This document shows positions 34,106-43,209 of a stretch of 64,000 nt of DNA, in pieces. The stretch spans positions 124,001-188,000 of the forward strand of contig NZ_JALIGC010000037.1 in assembly GCF_024764775.1 (NCBI RefSeq), written 5' to 3'. Source of the stretch: Scandinavium manionii (GTDB taxonomy: Bacteria; Pseudomonadota; Gammaproteobacteria; Enterobacterales; Enterobacteriaceae). The notes beneath the pieces were generated by a model, which ran no database searches, was not told where the DNA came from, and saw only the letters and a program-made list of their open reading frames with translations. The position numbers were made by a program, and so were the translations under genes. The number at the start of each line of letters is the position of its first letter. The stretch's first letter is position 1.

Positions 34106-34714
34106 ATGAAACTGATTGGCAGTTATACCAGCCCGTTTGTGCGTAAAATCTCGGTTATCCTGCTCGAAAAGGGGATAACGTTCGAGTTTATCAACGAGAT
34201 GCCGTACAACGCCGAAAGCGGCGTGGCAAAGTATAACCCGCTCGGCAAGGTTCCGGCGCTGGTGACCGACGACGGCGAATGCTGGTTCGACTCTCCGATT
34301 ATCGCCCAGTACATCGAGCTGCTCGATATCGCGCCCGCCATGATGCCGCGAGATACCAAAGCCGCGCTGCGCATGCGCCAGCTTGAATCCCTGGCCGACG
34401 GCATCATGGATGCGGGACTGGTGTCCGTGCGCGAGCAGGCGCGCCCGGCGGCCCAGCAGTCACCAGACGAGCTGCTGCGCCAGCGTGAAAAAATCACCCG
34501 CTCGCTGGATGCCCTGGAAGAATACGCTGCCAACGGCACGCTAAAAGCCGATGAACTGAACCTGGCCACCATCGCCGTGGCCTGCGCGGTGGGCTATCTT
34601 AATTTTCGTCGCGTTTCCCCTGGCTGGTGCGCCAAGCGCCCGCATCTGGTGAAGCTGGTAGAAGCCCTGTTCCAGCGCGACAGTTTTGCCCGCACCGAAC
34701 CGCCAAAAGCGTAG
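34106..34714 (+). CDS. yibF: Glutathione S-transferase family protein YibF
   Basis: YibF (202 residues) has the thioredoxin-like N-terminal domain (MKLIGSYTSPFVRKISVILLEKG, with the Ser of the YTSPF segment as the likely glutathione-activating residue and GKVPALVTDDG with the cis-Pro) and an all-helical C-terminal domain. Glutathione binding is predicted; the substrate is unknown. AGGGAG before the ATG is a good ribosome binding site. It is upstream of selAB, as in E. coli. Confidence 0.93.
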   Translation: MKLIGSYTSPFVRKISVILLEKGITFEFINEMPYNAESGVAKYNPLGKVPALVTDDGECWFDSPIIAQYIELLDIAPAMMPRDTKAALRMRQLESLADGIMDAGLVSVREQARPAAQQSPDELLRQREKITRSLDALEEYAANGTLKADELNLATIAVACAVGYLNFRRVSPGWCAKRPHLVKLVEALFQRDSFARTEPPKA

Positions 34715-34767
34715 CGCGATCAATGACGCTCAGTTCGCAATAGCAGTACAATTCCCGCACGTTTATT

Positions 34768-34789
34768 CCCCTCTCCCGTTGGGAGGGGG
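34768..34789. repeat. CCCCTCTCCC/GGGAGGGGG palindrome before selA
   Basis: A G/C-rich hairpin with a three-base loop lies in the 93-base yibF-selA gap. It resembles the palindromes at 27650 and 30089 and could also end the yibF message, although no T-run follows. Confidence 0.55.
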
Positions 34790-34807
34790 CATACCACAGG
34801 CTTATTC

Positions 34808-36196
34808 ATGACCACCGAAAACCCTTCGCTGTTCAGTCAAATTCCCGCCACCGATCGCCTGTTGCGCGACCCGGCATTTTCCGAGCTTATTGCTAACACC
34901 GGGCACAGCCAGGTGGTGAATGTATTACGCCAGTTGCAGGATGAAGCCCGTGAGGCCATTCGCACTCATGGCACGCTGCCCGAATGGTGTCAGGACTGGC
35001 ATCAGACGGCGGTCGCAAGGCTGAGCGACGAGGCGCAAAGCCCGCTGCGACCGGTGTTTAACCTCACCGGTACCGTACTGCACACCAATCTGGGGCGCGC
35101 GCTTCAGGCCGAAACTGCCGTGGCGGCAGTCACGCAGGTAATGCGCGAGCCGGTGACGCTGGAATATTCCCTCGACGGCGCCGGGCGCGGGCATCGTGAC
35201 CGCGCGATCGCGGAATTGCTCACCCGTCTTACCGGCGCGGAAGATGCCTGCATCGTCAACAACAATGCGGCAGCGGTGCTGCTGATGCTGGCGGCGACGG
35301 CGAACGGTAAAGAAGTGGTGGTGTCACGCGGCGAACTGGTGGAGATTGGCGGCGCGTTCCGCATTCCGGATGTGATGCGCCAGGCGGGCTGCGTGTTACA
35401 TGAAGTGGGCACCACCAACCGCACGCATGCGCGTGATTACCGTGAGGCTGTCAACGACAATACCGGCCTGCTGATGAAGGTCCACACCAGTAATTACAGC
35501 GTGGAAGGGTTTACTAAAGCGGTCGATGAAGCAGAGCTGGCCGCCATCGGGCATGAACACGGCATTCCGGTGGTCGCGGATTTGGGCAGCGGTTCGCTGG
35601 TGGATTTAAGCCAGTACGGTTTGCCGAAAGAGCCGATGCCGCAGGCGTTAATTGCCAGCGGCGTCAGCCTGCTGAGTTTCTCCGGCGATAAGTTGCTCGG
35701 CGGCCCGCAGGCCGGGATTATCGTGGGCAAACGCGAACTGATTGCAAAGCTGCAAACGCACCCGCTGAAACGCGCGCTGCGGGCCGATAAAATGACGCTG
35801 GCGGCGCTGGACGCCACCCTGCGCCTCTATCTGCATCCGGAAAAATTGCGTCAGACACTGCCGACGCTACGCCTGCTGGCCCGCCGTCAGGATGATATCC
35901 GCGCACAGGGCGAGCGCTTACTGGCTCCGCTTCAGGCGCATTATCCGGCGTTTGATGTACGTCTTGAGCCGTGTTTATCGCAGATTGGCAGCGGTTCGCT
36001 GCCGGTCGACCGCTTACCGTCCCAGGCGCTGACGTTCACACCGACCGACGGGCGCGGCGCATCGCTTGAGGCGCTGGCCGAGCGCTGGCGACGCCTCGAC
36101 ACGCCGGTGTTAGGGCGGATTAGCGACGGGCGTTTATGGCTCGATTTACGTTGTCTTGAAGATGAATCACGCTTTCTGGAGAGTGTGCTGAAATGA
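34808..36196 (+). CDS. selA: L-seryl-tRNA(Sec) selenium transferase
   Basis: SelA (462 residues) converts seryl-tRNA(Sec) to selenocysteyl-tRNA(Sec) using selenophosphate. It is a PLP enzyme with the cofactor Lys at K295 in SFSGDKLLGGPQAG, the same number as in E. coli. Other family blocks are NLTGTVLHTNLGRA and VADLGSGSLVDLS. Its stop overlaps the selB start by four bases (ATGA), showing tight coupling of the two selenocysteine genes. Confidence 0.97.
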   Translation: MTTENPSLFSQIPATDRLLRDPAFSELIANTGHSQVVNVLRQLQDEAREAIRTHGTLPEWCQDWHQTAVARLSDEAQSPLRPVFNLTGTVLHTNLGRALQAETAVAAVTQVMREPVTLEYSLDGAGRGHRDRAIAELLTRLTGAEDACIVNNNAAAVLLMLAATANGKEVVVSRGELVEIGGAFRIPDVMRQAGCVLHEVGTTNRTHARDYREAVNDNTGLLMKVHTSNYSVEGFTKAVDEAELAAIGHEHGIPVVADLGSGSLVDLSQYGLPKEPMPQALIASGVSLLSFSGDKLLGGPQAGIIVGKRELIAKLQTHPLKRALRADKMTLAALDATLRLYLHPEKLRQTLPTLRLLARRQDDIRAQGERLLAPLQAHYPAFDVRLEPCLSQIGSGSLPVDRLPSQALTFTPTDGRGASLEALAERWRRLDTPVLGRISDGRLWLDLRCLEDESRFLESVLK

Positions 36197-38052
36197 TTAT
36201 TGCCACCGCCGGTCACGTCGACCACGGCAAAACCACGCTGTTGCAGGCGATAACCGGCGTCAACGCTTCCCGTCTGCCGGAAGAAAAAGCACGCGGAATG
36301 ACGATTGATTTGGGCTACGCCTACTGGCCACAGCCCGACGGGCGCGTGCCTGGGTTCATCGACGTACCGGGCCATGAAAAGTTTCTGGCGAATATGCTGG
36401 CGGGCGTGGGCGGTATCGATCATGCGCTGCTGGTGGTGGCCTGTGACGATGGTGTGATGGCGCAAACCCGTGAGCATCTGGCGATTTTGCAACTGACGGG
36501 CAAACCCACTTTAACCGTGGTGCTCACCAAAACCGATCGCGTGGATGCCGCGCGTATCAGTGAGGTTCACCGTCAGGTTGTCGATGTTTTACGTGAATAC
36601 GGCTTTGATGACGTTTCCCTGTTTGAAACCGCCGCCACGCAAATGCAAGGCATCGATGCCCTGCGCACGCATCTTTTACAACTGGCCGAACGCCAGCACG
36701 TTGAACATCAACGTTTTCGTCTGGCGATTGACCGGGCGTTCACCGTCAAAGGGGTCGGGCTGGTGGTTACGGGCACTGCGCTTTCCGGCGAAGTGAACGT
36801 CGGCGATACGCTGTGGCTGACGGGGGCGAATACCCCAATGCGCGTGCGTGGGTTGCACGCCCAAAACCAGCCTGCCGGGCAGGCTCACGCCGGGCAGCGT
36901 ATCGCGCTGAACATCAGCGGCGATGCGCAAAAAGAAGACCTTAGCCGTGGCGACTGGCTGCTGTCGCAACGGCCTGCGGAACCGTCAGAGCGGGTGATTG
37001 TTGAGCTACATTGTCATACGCCGCTGAGTCAGTGGCAGCCGCTGCACATTCACTATGCCGCGAGCCACATCACCGGGCGCGTCTCGCTGCTGGAAAACAA
37101 TCTGGCGGAACTGGTTTTCGACACGCCGCTGCATCTGGCGGATAACGACCGGCTGGTGCTGCGCGATATTTCTGCCCGCGTCACGCTGGCCGGTGCGCGG
37201 GTGATCACACTCAATCCCCCGCGTCGCGGCAAGCGTAAACCGGAATATCTGGTCTGGCTGGCACAGCTCGCAGCGGCGGAAAATAACGGACAGGCGCTCG
37301 ATATCCATTTGCAGCGCGACGCGGTTCGCCTGAGCGAATTTGGCTGGACGCGACAGCTCAACGATGTGGGGATGGCTGAACTGACTCGTCCACGCGACCT
37401 GCTGACGGCGGGTGATAACCTTCTCAGCGCCAGTCTCGCGGCGCACTGGCAGCAAAAGCTGCTTGATGCGTTGGCGGTGTATCACGATCAGCACCGCGAC
37501 GAGCCGGGGCCGGGCCGCGAACGTCTGCGGCGTATCGCGCTGCCGATGGAGGACGAGGCGCTGGTGCTGATGCTGCTGGAGCGGATGCGTACGTCCGGCA
37601 TTATCGGCAGTCATCACGGCTGGCTGCATCTGCCGGAACACAAAGCCGGATTCACTGACGAACAGCGCGTGCTGTGGCAAAAAGTGGAACCGCTGTTTGG
37701 CGCTGAGCCGTGGTGGGTGCGCGACCTTGCTCAGCAGGCGGGCGCAGACGAACAGGTCATGCGGCAGACGCTGCGTCAGGCGGCACAGCAGGGGATGATC
37801 ACCGCGATCGTCAAAGACCGTTATTACCGCAATGACCGGATCGTGCAGTTTGCCGGGCTGATACGCTACCTCGATCAGATGCGCGGCTCAACCTGTGCCG
37901 CTGATTTCCGCGACAGCCTCAACGTCGGGCGAAAACTGGCGATACAGATCCTCGAATATTTCGACCGCATTGGCTTCACGCGCCGTCGCGGCAACGACCA
38001 CCTGCTGCGCGATGCGATGCTGTTCCCGGAGCCCGAAGACAGCAATCCGTGA
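36193..38052 (+). CDS. selB: Selenocysteine-specific elongation factor
   Basis: SelB (619 residues) delivers selenocysteyl-tRNA to UGA codons that carry a SECIS element. The GTPase domain has GHVDHGKTT (P-loop), DVPGHEKF, and TKTD in place of NKxD, as usual for SelB. EF-Tu-like domains II and III follow, then the C-terminal winged-helix repeats (about 370-619) that bind the SECIS hairpin. The length is close to E. coli SelB. The presence of selAB implies selenoproteins such as formate dehydrogenases elsewhere in the genome. Confidence 0.97.
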   Translation: MIIATAGHVDHGKTTLLQAITGVNASRLPEEKARGMTIDLGYAYWPQPDGRVPGFIDVPGHEKFLANMLAGVGGIDHALLVVACDDGVMAQTREHLAILQLTGKPTLTVVLTKTDRVDAARISEVHRQVVDVLREYGFDDVSLFETAATQMQGIDALRTHLLQLAERQHVEHQRFRLAIDRAFTVKGVGLVVTGTALSGEVNVGDTLWLTGANTPMRVRGLHAQNQPAGQAHAGQRIALNISGDAQKEDLSRGDWLLSQRPAEPSERVIVELHCHTPLSQWQPLHIHYAASHITGRVSLLENNLAELVFDTPLHLADNDRLVLRDISARVTLAGARVITLNPPRRGKRKPEYLVWLAQLAAAENNGQALDIHLQRDAVRLSEFGWTRQLNDVGMAELTRPRDLLTAGDNLLSASLAAHWQQKLLDALAVYHDQHRDEPGPGRERLRRIALPMEDEALVLMLLERMRTSGIIGSHHGWLHLPEHKAGFTDEQRVLWQKVEPLFGAEPWWVRDLAQQAGADEQVMRQTLRQAAQQGMITAIVKDRYYRNDRIVQFAGLIRYLDQMRGSTCAADFRDSLNVGRKLAIQILEYFDRIGFTRRRGNDHLLRDAMLFPEPEDSNP

Positions 38053-38073
38053 CCGCGCTCGTAAAGCGTTAAA

Positions 38074-38098
38074 CGGCTGGCGAAGAAATCGCCAGCCG
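38074..38098 (+). other. Perfect hairpin between selB and aldB
   Basis: CGGCTGGCGA and TCGCCAGCCG form a ten-base-pair stem with a five-base loop 22 bases after selB. No T-run follows, so it is either a weak terminator or an mRNA 3' stabiliser. The yiaY gene found at this place in E. coli is missing. Confidence 0.55.
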
Positions 38099-38138
38099 CG
38101 TCTACCCTTACAGGACACCTCACTGCAAGGAGACGGTA

Positions 38139-39677
38139 ATGACCAACAATCCTCCCTCCACGGGCATCCAGCCCGGCGTTTATGGTTTTCCCCTCAAGCT
38201 GAAAGCGCGTTACGACAACTTTATCGGCGGCAACTGGGTCGCACCGACGGACGGCGAGTACTACAAAAACCTGACTCCGGTCACCGGGCAGTTGTTGTGT
38301 GAAGTCGCGTCATCCGGGCCGCGAGACATCGATCTGGCGCTGGATGCGGCGCATAAAATCAAAGACAAATGGGGGCAAACCTCTGTCCAGGACAGGGCTG
38401 CCATTCTGCTCAAAATTGCCGATCGCATGGAGCAAAACATCGAGCTCCTGGCGACGGCGGAAACCTGGGATAACGGTAAACCGATTCGCGAAACCACTGC
38501 CGCCGATGTGCCGCTGGCGATTGACCATTTCCGCTATTTTGCCTCCTGTATCCGCGCGCAGGAAGGCGGGATCAGCGAAGTCGACAGCGATACCGTGGCC
38601 TATCATTTCCACGAACCGCTGGGCGTGGTCGGGCAGATTATTCCGTGGAACTTCCCGCTGCTGATGGCGAGCTGGAAAATGGCGCCAGCGCTGGCTGCCG
38701 GAAACTGTGTGATCCTCAAACCTGCTCGCCTGACGCCGCTGTCGGTATTAATGCTAATGGAGATTATCGGCGACCTGCTGCCGCCGGGCGTGGTGAACGT
38801 GGTCAACGGCGCGGGTGGTGAAATCGGCGAATATCTGGCGACCTCAAAACGCATCAACAAAGTGGCCTTTACCGGCTCGACGGAAGTCGGCCAGCAAATC
38901 ATGCAGTACGCCACCCAGAATATCATCCCGGTGACGCTGGAACTCGGCGGAAAATCGCCGAACATCTTCTTTGCCGACGTGATGGACGAAGAGGACGCCT
39001 TCTTTGAGAAAGCGCTGGAAGGGTTGGCGCTGTTTGCCTTCAACCAGGGCGAGGTCTGTACCTGCCCGAGCCGCGCGCTGGTGCATGAATCCATCTACGA
39101 CCGCTTTATGGAACGCGCCATTCGTCGGGTGGAAAGCATCCGCAGCGGCAACCCGCTCGACAACGTGACGCAAATGGGCGCGCAGGTTTCCAGTGGACAA
39201 ATGGACACTATCCTCAACTACATCGACATCGGTAAAAAAGAGGGGGCGGACGTGCTGACCGGCGGACGGCGCAAAATGTTCGAGGGCGATCTGAAAGAGG
39301 GCTATTACCTCGAGCCGACCATCCTGTTTGGCAAAAACAATATGCGGGTGTTCCAGGAGGAGATCTTTGGCCCGGTGTTATCCGTGACGACGTTCAAAAC
39401 CATGGAAGAGGCGCTGGCGATTGCCAACGATACCCAATACGGGCTGGGTGCGGGCGTCTGGAGTCGCAACGGTAATCTGGCGTATAAAATGGGGCGCGGC
39501 ATTCAGGCCGGGCGCGTGTGGACCAACTGCTATCACGCCTATCCTGCCCACGCCGCGTTTGGCGGCTACAAGCAGTCAGGAATTGGCCGTGAAACCCACA
39601 AAATGATGCTCGAGCATTACCAGCAAACCAAATGCCTGCTGGTGAGTTACTCCGATAAACCGTTAGGCCTGTTCTAA
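38139..39677 (+). CDS. aldB: Aldehyde dehydrogenase B
   Basis: AldB (512 residues) is an NAD(P)-dependent aldehyde dehydrogenase; the E. coli enzyme acts on acetaldehyde and other aldehydes in stationary phase. The catalytic Cys is C307 in FNQGEVCTCPSRAL; the catalytic Glu lies in TLELGGKSPNIFF, and the NAD-binding segment is FTGSTEVGQQI. AAGGAG eight bases upstream gives a clear start. A bidirectional terminator follows. Confidence 0.95.
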   Translation: MTNNPPSTGIQPGVYGFPLKLKARYDNFIGGNWVAPTDGEYYKNLTPVTGQLLCEVASSGPRDIDLALDAAHKIKDKWGQTSVQDRAAILLKIADRMEQNIELLATAETWDNGKPIRETTAADVPLAIDHFRYFASCIRAQEGGISEVDSDTVAYHFHEPLGVVGQIIPWNFPLLMASWKMAPALAAGNCVILKPARLTPLSVLMLMEIIGDLLPPGVVNVVNGAGGEIGEYLATSKRINKVAFTGSTEVGQQIMQYATQNIIPVTLELGGKSPNIFFADVMDEEDAFFEKALEGLALFAFNQGEVCTCPSRALVHESIYDRFMERAIRRVESIRSGNPLDNVTQMGAQVSSGQMDTILNYIDIGKKEGADVLTGGRRKMFEGDLKEGYYLEPTILFGKNNMRVFQEEIFGPVLSVTTFKTMEEALAIANDTQYGLGAGVWSRNGNLAYKMGRGIQAGRVWTNCYHAYPAHAAFGGYKQSGIGRETHKMMLEHYQQTKCLLVSYSDKPLGLF

Positions 39678-39680
39678 CGG

Positions 39681-39718
39681 AAAATGCCCGGTGCGCAGCG
39701 CCACCGGGCATCTTTTTA
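39681..39718. terminator. Bidirectional terminator between aldB and the EmrB-like gene
   Basis: AATGCCCGGTG and CACCGGGCAT form a strong stem flanked by A-run and T-run, so it can work for both convergent genes. Confidence 0.88.
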
Positions 39719-39719
39719 C

Positions 39720-41261
39720 TTAATGTCCTGCCGACGCGGCGGCACTCGGTGCGCCGGATCTCACAAACGGTGGACGGGTGAACCAGATAATGACGATCAA
39801 CCCCATAAAGCCCCAGCCAAGGAGCCAGAAGTAATCAATCGTCGACATCATGTACGCCTGCTGTTCGATGGTTCTGTCGATCAGCGCGAAATGCTGCTGC
39901 GTCGGGCCGCCCATCTTCTGCACGTAATCCACCGCCGCCGGATTGTATTGCGACACACTTTCCGTCAGGTTGGCGTGATGGAAAATTTCGCGGCGCTGCC
40001 AAATCCAGGTGGTCAGCGAGGAGGCAAACGAGCCGCCGAGGACGCGGAAGAATGTCGCCAGGCCAGAACCTTCCGCCACTTCGTTGCCATGCAGATTAGA
40101 CAGCACGATGGTCGTCAGCGGCATAAAGAAGAACGCCACCCCAATCCCCATAAACATCTGCACGCCCGCAATGGTGCGGAAATCCACATCGGTACTAAAC
40201 TGCGCGCGCATCAGGCATGACGCGCCCATCGTCAGGAACGACAATGAACATAGAATCCGCAGGTCCACGCGGGTGGCGTAGCGCCCGATAATCGGCGTCA
40301 TCAGCAACGGTAAAAAACCCATCGGCGCGGCGGCAAGCCCGGCCCAGATGGCGGTATAGCCCATCTGCGTTTGCAGCCACTGCGGCAGAATAATGTTAAT
40401 GGCGAAGAACGCGGCATAGCCGAGCATTAACGACAGCGTACCAATCGCGAAATTACGGTCCTTAAACAGGCGCAGATTCACGATCGGATGCTTGTCATCC
40501 AGCTCCCACATCACAAAGGAAATCAGGCTGATGGCGGAGACAATGGACATCACAATAATCGGCGTGGAGGAGAACCAGTCTTCGTCGTTGCCTTTATCGA
40601 GTACCACCTGCAACAGGCCCACACCCAGCACCAGCAGCATGATCCCGATGTAGTCGATAGGTGAAGACTGCGTGGTTTCTTCACGCCCGCGAAGCTGCGT
40701 CCAGACCACAATCGAGGCAAAAATACCGATGGGTACGTTGATATAAAAAATCCACGGCCAGGAGTAGTTATCGGTTATCCATCCGCCGGTAATCGGCCCG
40801 ACAATCGGCGCAACCACGGTCACCATCGACAGCAGTGCCAGCGCCATACTTCGCTTCATCGGCGGGAAGATAACCAGTAACAGCGTCTGGCACATCGGGA
40901 ACATCGGCCCGGCGCAAAAGCCTTGCAGCGCTCGGAAGATAATCAGCTCCGTCATGCTGTGGGCGAAGCCGCACAGGAACGAGGTCAGGGTGAAAAACAC
41001 CACTGAAGCGATGAACAGCCGAAGCTGACCAAAACGCCGGGTAAACCAGCCGGTAAGCGGCAGGGCAATGGCGTTACACACCGCAAAGGAAGTGATAACC
41101 CATGTGCCCTGGTCGGCGCTGACCCCGAGGTTACCGGAAATGGTCGGCAGGGCCACGTTGGCGATGGTGGAATCCAGCACCTGCATAAACGTCGCCAGGG
41201 ACAACGCCAGCGTCGCCAGGATCAGGCTCGGTGGCGTATAAGCGGCCTTAGGTTCTGACAT
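39720..41261 (-). CDS. DHA2-family MFS efflux transporter, EmrB-like
   Basis: This 513-residue protein has about 14 membrane helices and the DHA2 hallmarks: MQVLDSTIANVALPTISGNLGVS with the acidic residue of helix 1, GWFTRRFGQLRLF (motif A), and APIVGPITGGWITDNYSWPWIFYINVPIG (motif C region). EmrB works with the EmrA adaptor and TolC to expel hydrophobic drugs, uncouplers and detergents. It is preceded by an EmrA-like gene with a ten-base gap and a MarR-like gene, in the same order as emrRAB. This is not the place of the E. coli emrRAB locus, so it is probably a second such system. Confidence 0.9.
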   Translation of the reverse strand: MSEPKAAYTPPSLILATLALSLATFMQVLDSTIANVALPTISGNLGVSADQGTWVITSFAVCNAIALPLTGWFTRRFGQLRLFIASVVFFTLTSFLCGFAHSMTELIIFRALQGFCAGPMFPMCQTLLLVIFPPMKRSMALALLSMVTVVAPIVGPITGGWITDNYSWPWIFYINVPIGIFASIVVWTQLRGREETTQSSPIDYIGIMLLVLGVGLLQVVLDKGNDEDWFSSTPIIVMSIVSAISLISFVMWELDDKHPIVNLRLFKDRNFAIGTLSLMLGYAAFFAINIILPQWLQTQMGYTAIWAGLAAAPMGFLPLLMTPIIGRYATRVDLRILCSLSFLTMGASCLMRAQFSTDVDFRTIAGVQMFMGIGVAFFFMPLTTIVLSNLHGNEVAEGSGLATFFRVLGGSFASSLTTWIWQRREIFHHANLTESVSQYNPAAVDYVQKMGGPTQQHFALIDRTIEQQAYMMSTIDYFWLLGWGFMGLIVIIWFTRPPFVRSGAPSAAASAGH

Positions 41262-41271
41262 AACTGCTCTC

Positions 41272-42450
41272 CTAGCGCTGCGCGGAGGCTACGGCGCTGC
41301 TGTTGTCATGCAGAATTTTGGCGACCAGTTTGTCGGCGGCTGCCATCGGCGTGTTGTACACGTCGGTGGTAAAGCGCGGCTCGCTAACGGTTTTTTGCGG
41401 CAGAAGATGGCCGTCGAGGTCACGAATATCGACCTGCACGTTCATCGACAGACCAATACGCAATGGATGCTTTTGCATGTCATGTTCGTCGAGCGCAATG
41501 CGCACCGGCAGACGCTGCACAATCTTGATCCAGTTCCCGCTGGCGTTCTGCGCAGGCAGCAGCGAGAACGCGCTCCCGGTGCCGATCCCCAGGCTTTCGA
41601 TGGTGCCGTGATACTGTACGTCATCACCGTACAGGTCCGCATTCAGCGTCACTTTCTGCCCCAGGCGCATGTCCTGCATCTGGCTCTCTTTAAAGTTGGC
41701 ATCGACCCACACTTCCTTCAGCGGCACGATCGACAACAGCGTGGTACCGGATGTCACCCGCATCCCAAGCTGTACAGCACGCTTCGCGACAAAGCCGCTG
41801 ACTGGCGCAACGATGGTGCTACGGGCGTTATCCAGATAGCGCTGACGCAGGGTCGCTACGGCAGTTTTAATTTCCGGATGGCTGTCGATAACGGTGTCAT
41901 CGACCATCGCCTGATTGGTTTTCAACGCCTGCTCTACAGCGGTTAAATCGCTCTGCGCACTGGTGACCGCATCACGATAATGGGAAAGGTCTTCCGCTGA
42001 GACCGCGCCGCTGGCGAAAATTTTCTGTCGGCGGTTGTAGTCATTTTGCGCCGTTTGCAGCGCGACTTTTTTGGCCGCTACCTGCGCGCGATAATTATCG
42101 GCAGTGCTGTATAAACCGCGAACCTGACGCACGGTGCTGGCGAGATCGGCTTCGGCCTGCTGCAACGCAATTTCGGTATCGCTCGGGTCAAGCAGGACCA
42201 ACGGCTGGCCTTTCTGCACGAAATCGCCTTCATCGACCGTTACCTGTGTTACCGTCCCGGCAATCTGCGGGGTCAGCGTGACCTGGTTGCCGTTGACATA
42301 GGCGTCATCGGTTGATTCATAAAAACGGGCATACAGCAGATACCACGCCAGGCTGCCTGCGGCGGCGAGGATGAGGATCAGCAATAAAATGGCGAAATTA
42401 CGTTTGCGTTTGCTGGGACGTTGAGTCGTGTCCGGAGCGGTGTTTTCCAT
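41272..42450 (-). CDS. EmrA-like periplasmic adaptor of an MFS efflux system
   Basis: This 392-residue HlyD-family protein has an N-terminal membrane anchor (about 17-38, after a short basic cytoplasmic tail), the STDDAYVNGNQVTLTPQIAGTV start typical of EmrA, a biotinyl-lipoyl half motif (VDEGDFVQKGQPLVLLDP), a long coiled coil (about 95-215), and a beta-barrel region (GMRVTSGTTLLSIVPL). It would connect the EmrB-like pump to an outer-membrane TolC. Family length is about 390 residues. Confidence 0.92.
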   Translation of the reverse strand: MENTAPDTTQRPSKRKRNFAILLLILILAAAGSLAWYLLYARFYESTDDAYVNGNQVTLTPQIAGTVTQVTVDEGDFVQKGQPLVLLDPSDTEIALQQAEADLASTVRQVRGLYSTADNYRAQVAAKKVALQTAQNDYNRRQKIFASGAVSAEDLSHYRDAVTSAQSDLTAVEQALKTNQAMVDDTVIDSHPEIKTAVATLRQRYLDNARSTIVAPVSGFVAKRAVQLGMRVTSGTTLLSIVPLKEVWVDANFKESQMQDMRLGQKVTLNADLYGDDVQYHGTIESLGIGTGSAFSLLPAQNASGNWIKIVQRLPVRIALDEHDMQKHPLRIGLSMNVQVDIRDLDGHLLPQKTVSEPRFTTDVYNTPMAAADKLVAKILHDNSSAVASAQR

Positions 42451-42475
42451 AGTGATAATGGCCTTTGGCTTGTGC

Positions 42476-42931
42476 TTAGCGATGGGGAGCCGTGAATTCG
42501 TCCGGCAGCATTTTGATAAGAATGTCTTTCAGCTGTTGGGATTCATCGGGGGTCAGACGGGCCGTTAAATCAGCCAGGATGGTATTAAGTGCTTCATTCT
42601 GAAAGGTTTCGCAGAGGTGTTGGCCTTTCTCCGTCAGGGCCAGGATCACCTGGCGTTTGTCTTGCGGATTAGGATGGCGTTCAATCAGGTCATGCTTGAC
42701 CATCCTTTCCACCATGCGGCTCATCGCGCCGGTATCCATCTGCAAGCTTTTGCAGATTTCCGCCGGGCGGGTGTTCCCTTTGAAGATATTAATCAGCACC
42801 TTAAATTGCGGCGCGGTAACCCCGGCACCGGAAAAATAGTGACTGATAAGCTGGTCTTTGAATTGGCTTGCCAGATGAAAAAGCAAACCCAGATGCAGGT
42901 TTTTGTCGGTGCTCGCCGTTGCGGATGTCAT
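42476..42931 (-). CDS. MarR-family regulator, EmrR-like
   Basis: This regulator (151 residues from ATG 42931) has the MarR winged helix: TAPQFKVLINIFKGNTRPAEICKSLQMDTGAMSRMVERMVKHDLIERHPN, followed by the beta-wing DKRQVILALTEKG. EmrR-type proteins repress their own emrAB-like operon and release DNA when small aromatic compounds bind. A longer frame starts at 42988, but that start lies within the -35 box, so the shorter start is preferred. A long palindrome overlapping the promoter (42940-42974) is the likely operator. It lies 25 bases upstream of the EmrA-like gene. Confidence 0.9.
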   Translation of the reverse strand: MTSATASTDKNLHLGLLFHLASQFKDQLISHYFSGAGVTAPQFKVLINIFKGNTRPAEICKSLQMDTGAMSRMVERMVKHDLIERHPNPQDKRQVILALTEKGQHLCETFQNEALNTILADLTARLTPDESQQLKDILIKMLPDEFTAPHR

Positions 42932-42939
42932 GATAGCTG

Positions 42940-42988
42940 CCTGGTCAGTAATTAAATTAATGATTACTGCCAGGTCAACTATTGTCAA
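42940..42988 (-). promoter_or_regulatory. Promoter and palindromic operator of the emr-like operon
   Basis: CCTGGTCAGTAAT (42940-42952) and GATTACTGCCAGG (42962-42974) are near-perfect inverted copies with a nine-base centre. A -35 box TTGACA (42988-42983) and a -10 candidate AATCAT (42965-42960, spacing 17) lie on the minus strand, so the palindrome covers the -10 region. This is the usual layout for MarR autorepression. The assignment to the adjacent regulator is inferred. Confidence 0.7.
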
Positions 42989-43186
42989 TAAACGTCAGTG
43001 TAAAGCACACGGATTGACAAACACCGCTCCGCTCCGTTTTGCGCGCGCGGCTGTAAAACTTCCTGTCGTTTGCATCACCCATAAACTTTACTGCGTAGCA
43101 CATTCCCGAATGACAATTCTCCCCCTGCTCAGATACCTGACGTGCGATATCGTGATGTCTATTACTGATGGTGTGTGTATGGTGTG

Positions 43187-43192
43187 TATAAT
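43187..43192 (+). promoter_or_regulatory. -10 element of the hicAB promoter (candidate)
   Basis: An exact TATAAT lies 18 bases before the hicA start, within a GT-rich tract. No convincing -35 box at standard spacing was seen. GAGGGA just downstream serves as the ribosome binding site. Confidence 0.4.
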
Positions 43193-43209
43193 TATCGAGG
43201 GAAGATAAT

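Noticed and set aside
42932..42988. Longer N-terminus for the MarR-like regulator (start at 42988)
   Set aside because: The added codons lie in the promoter and operator palindrome, and the start would coincide with the -35 box.
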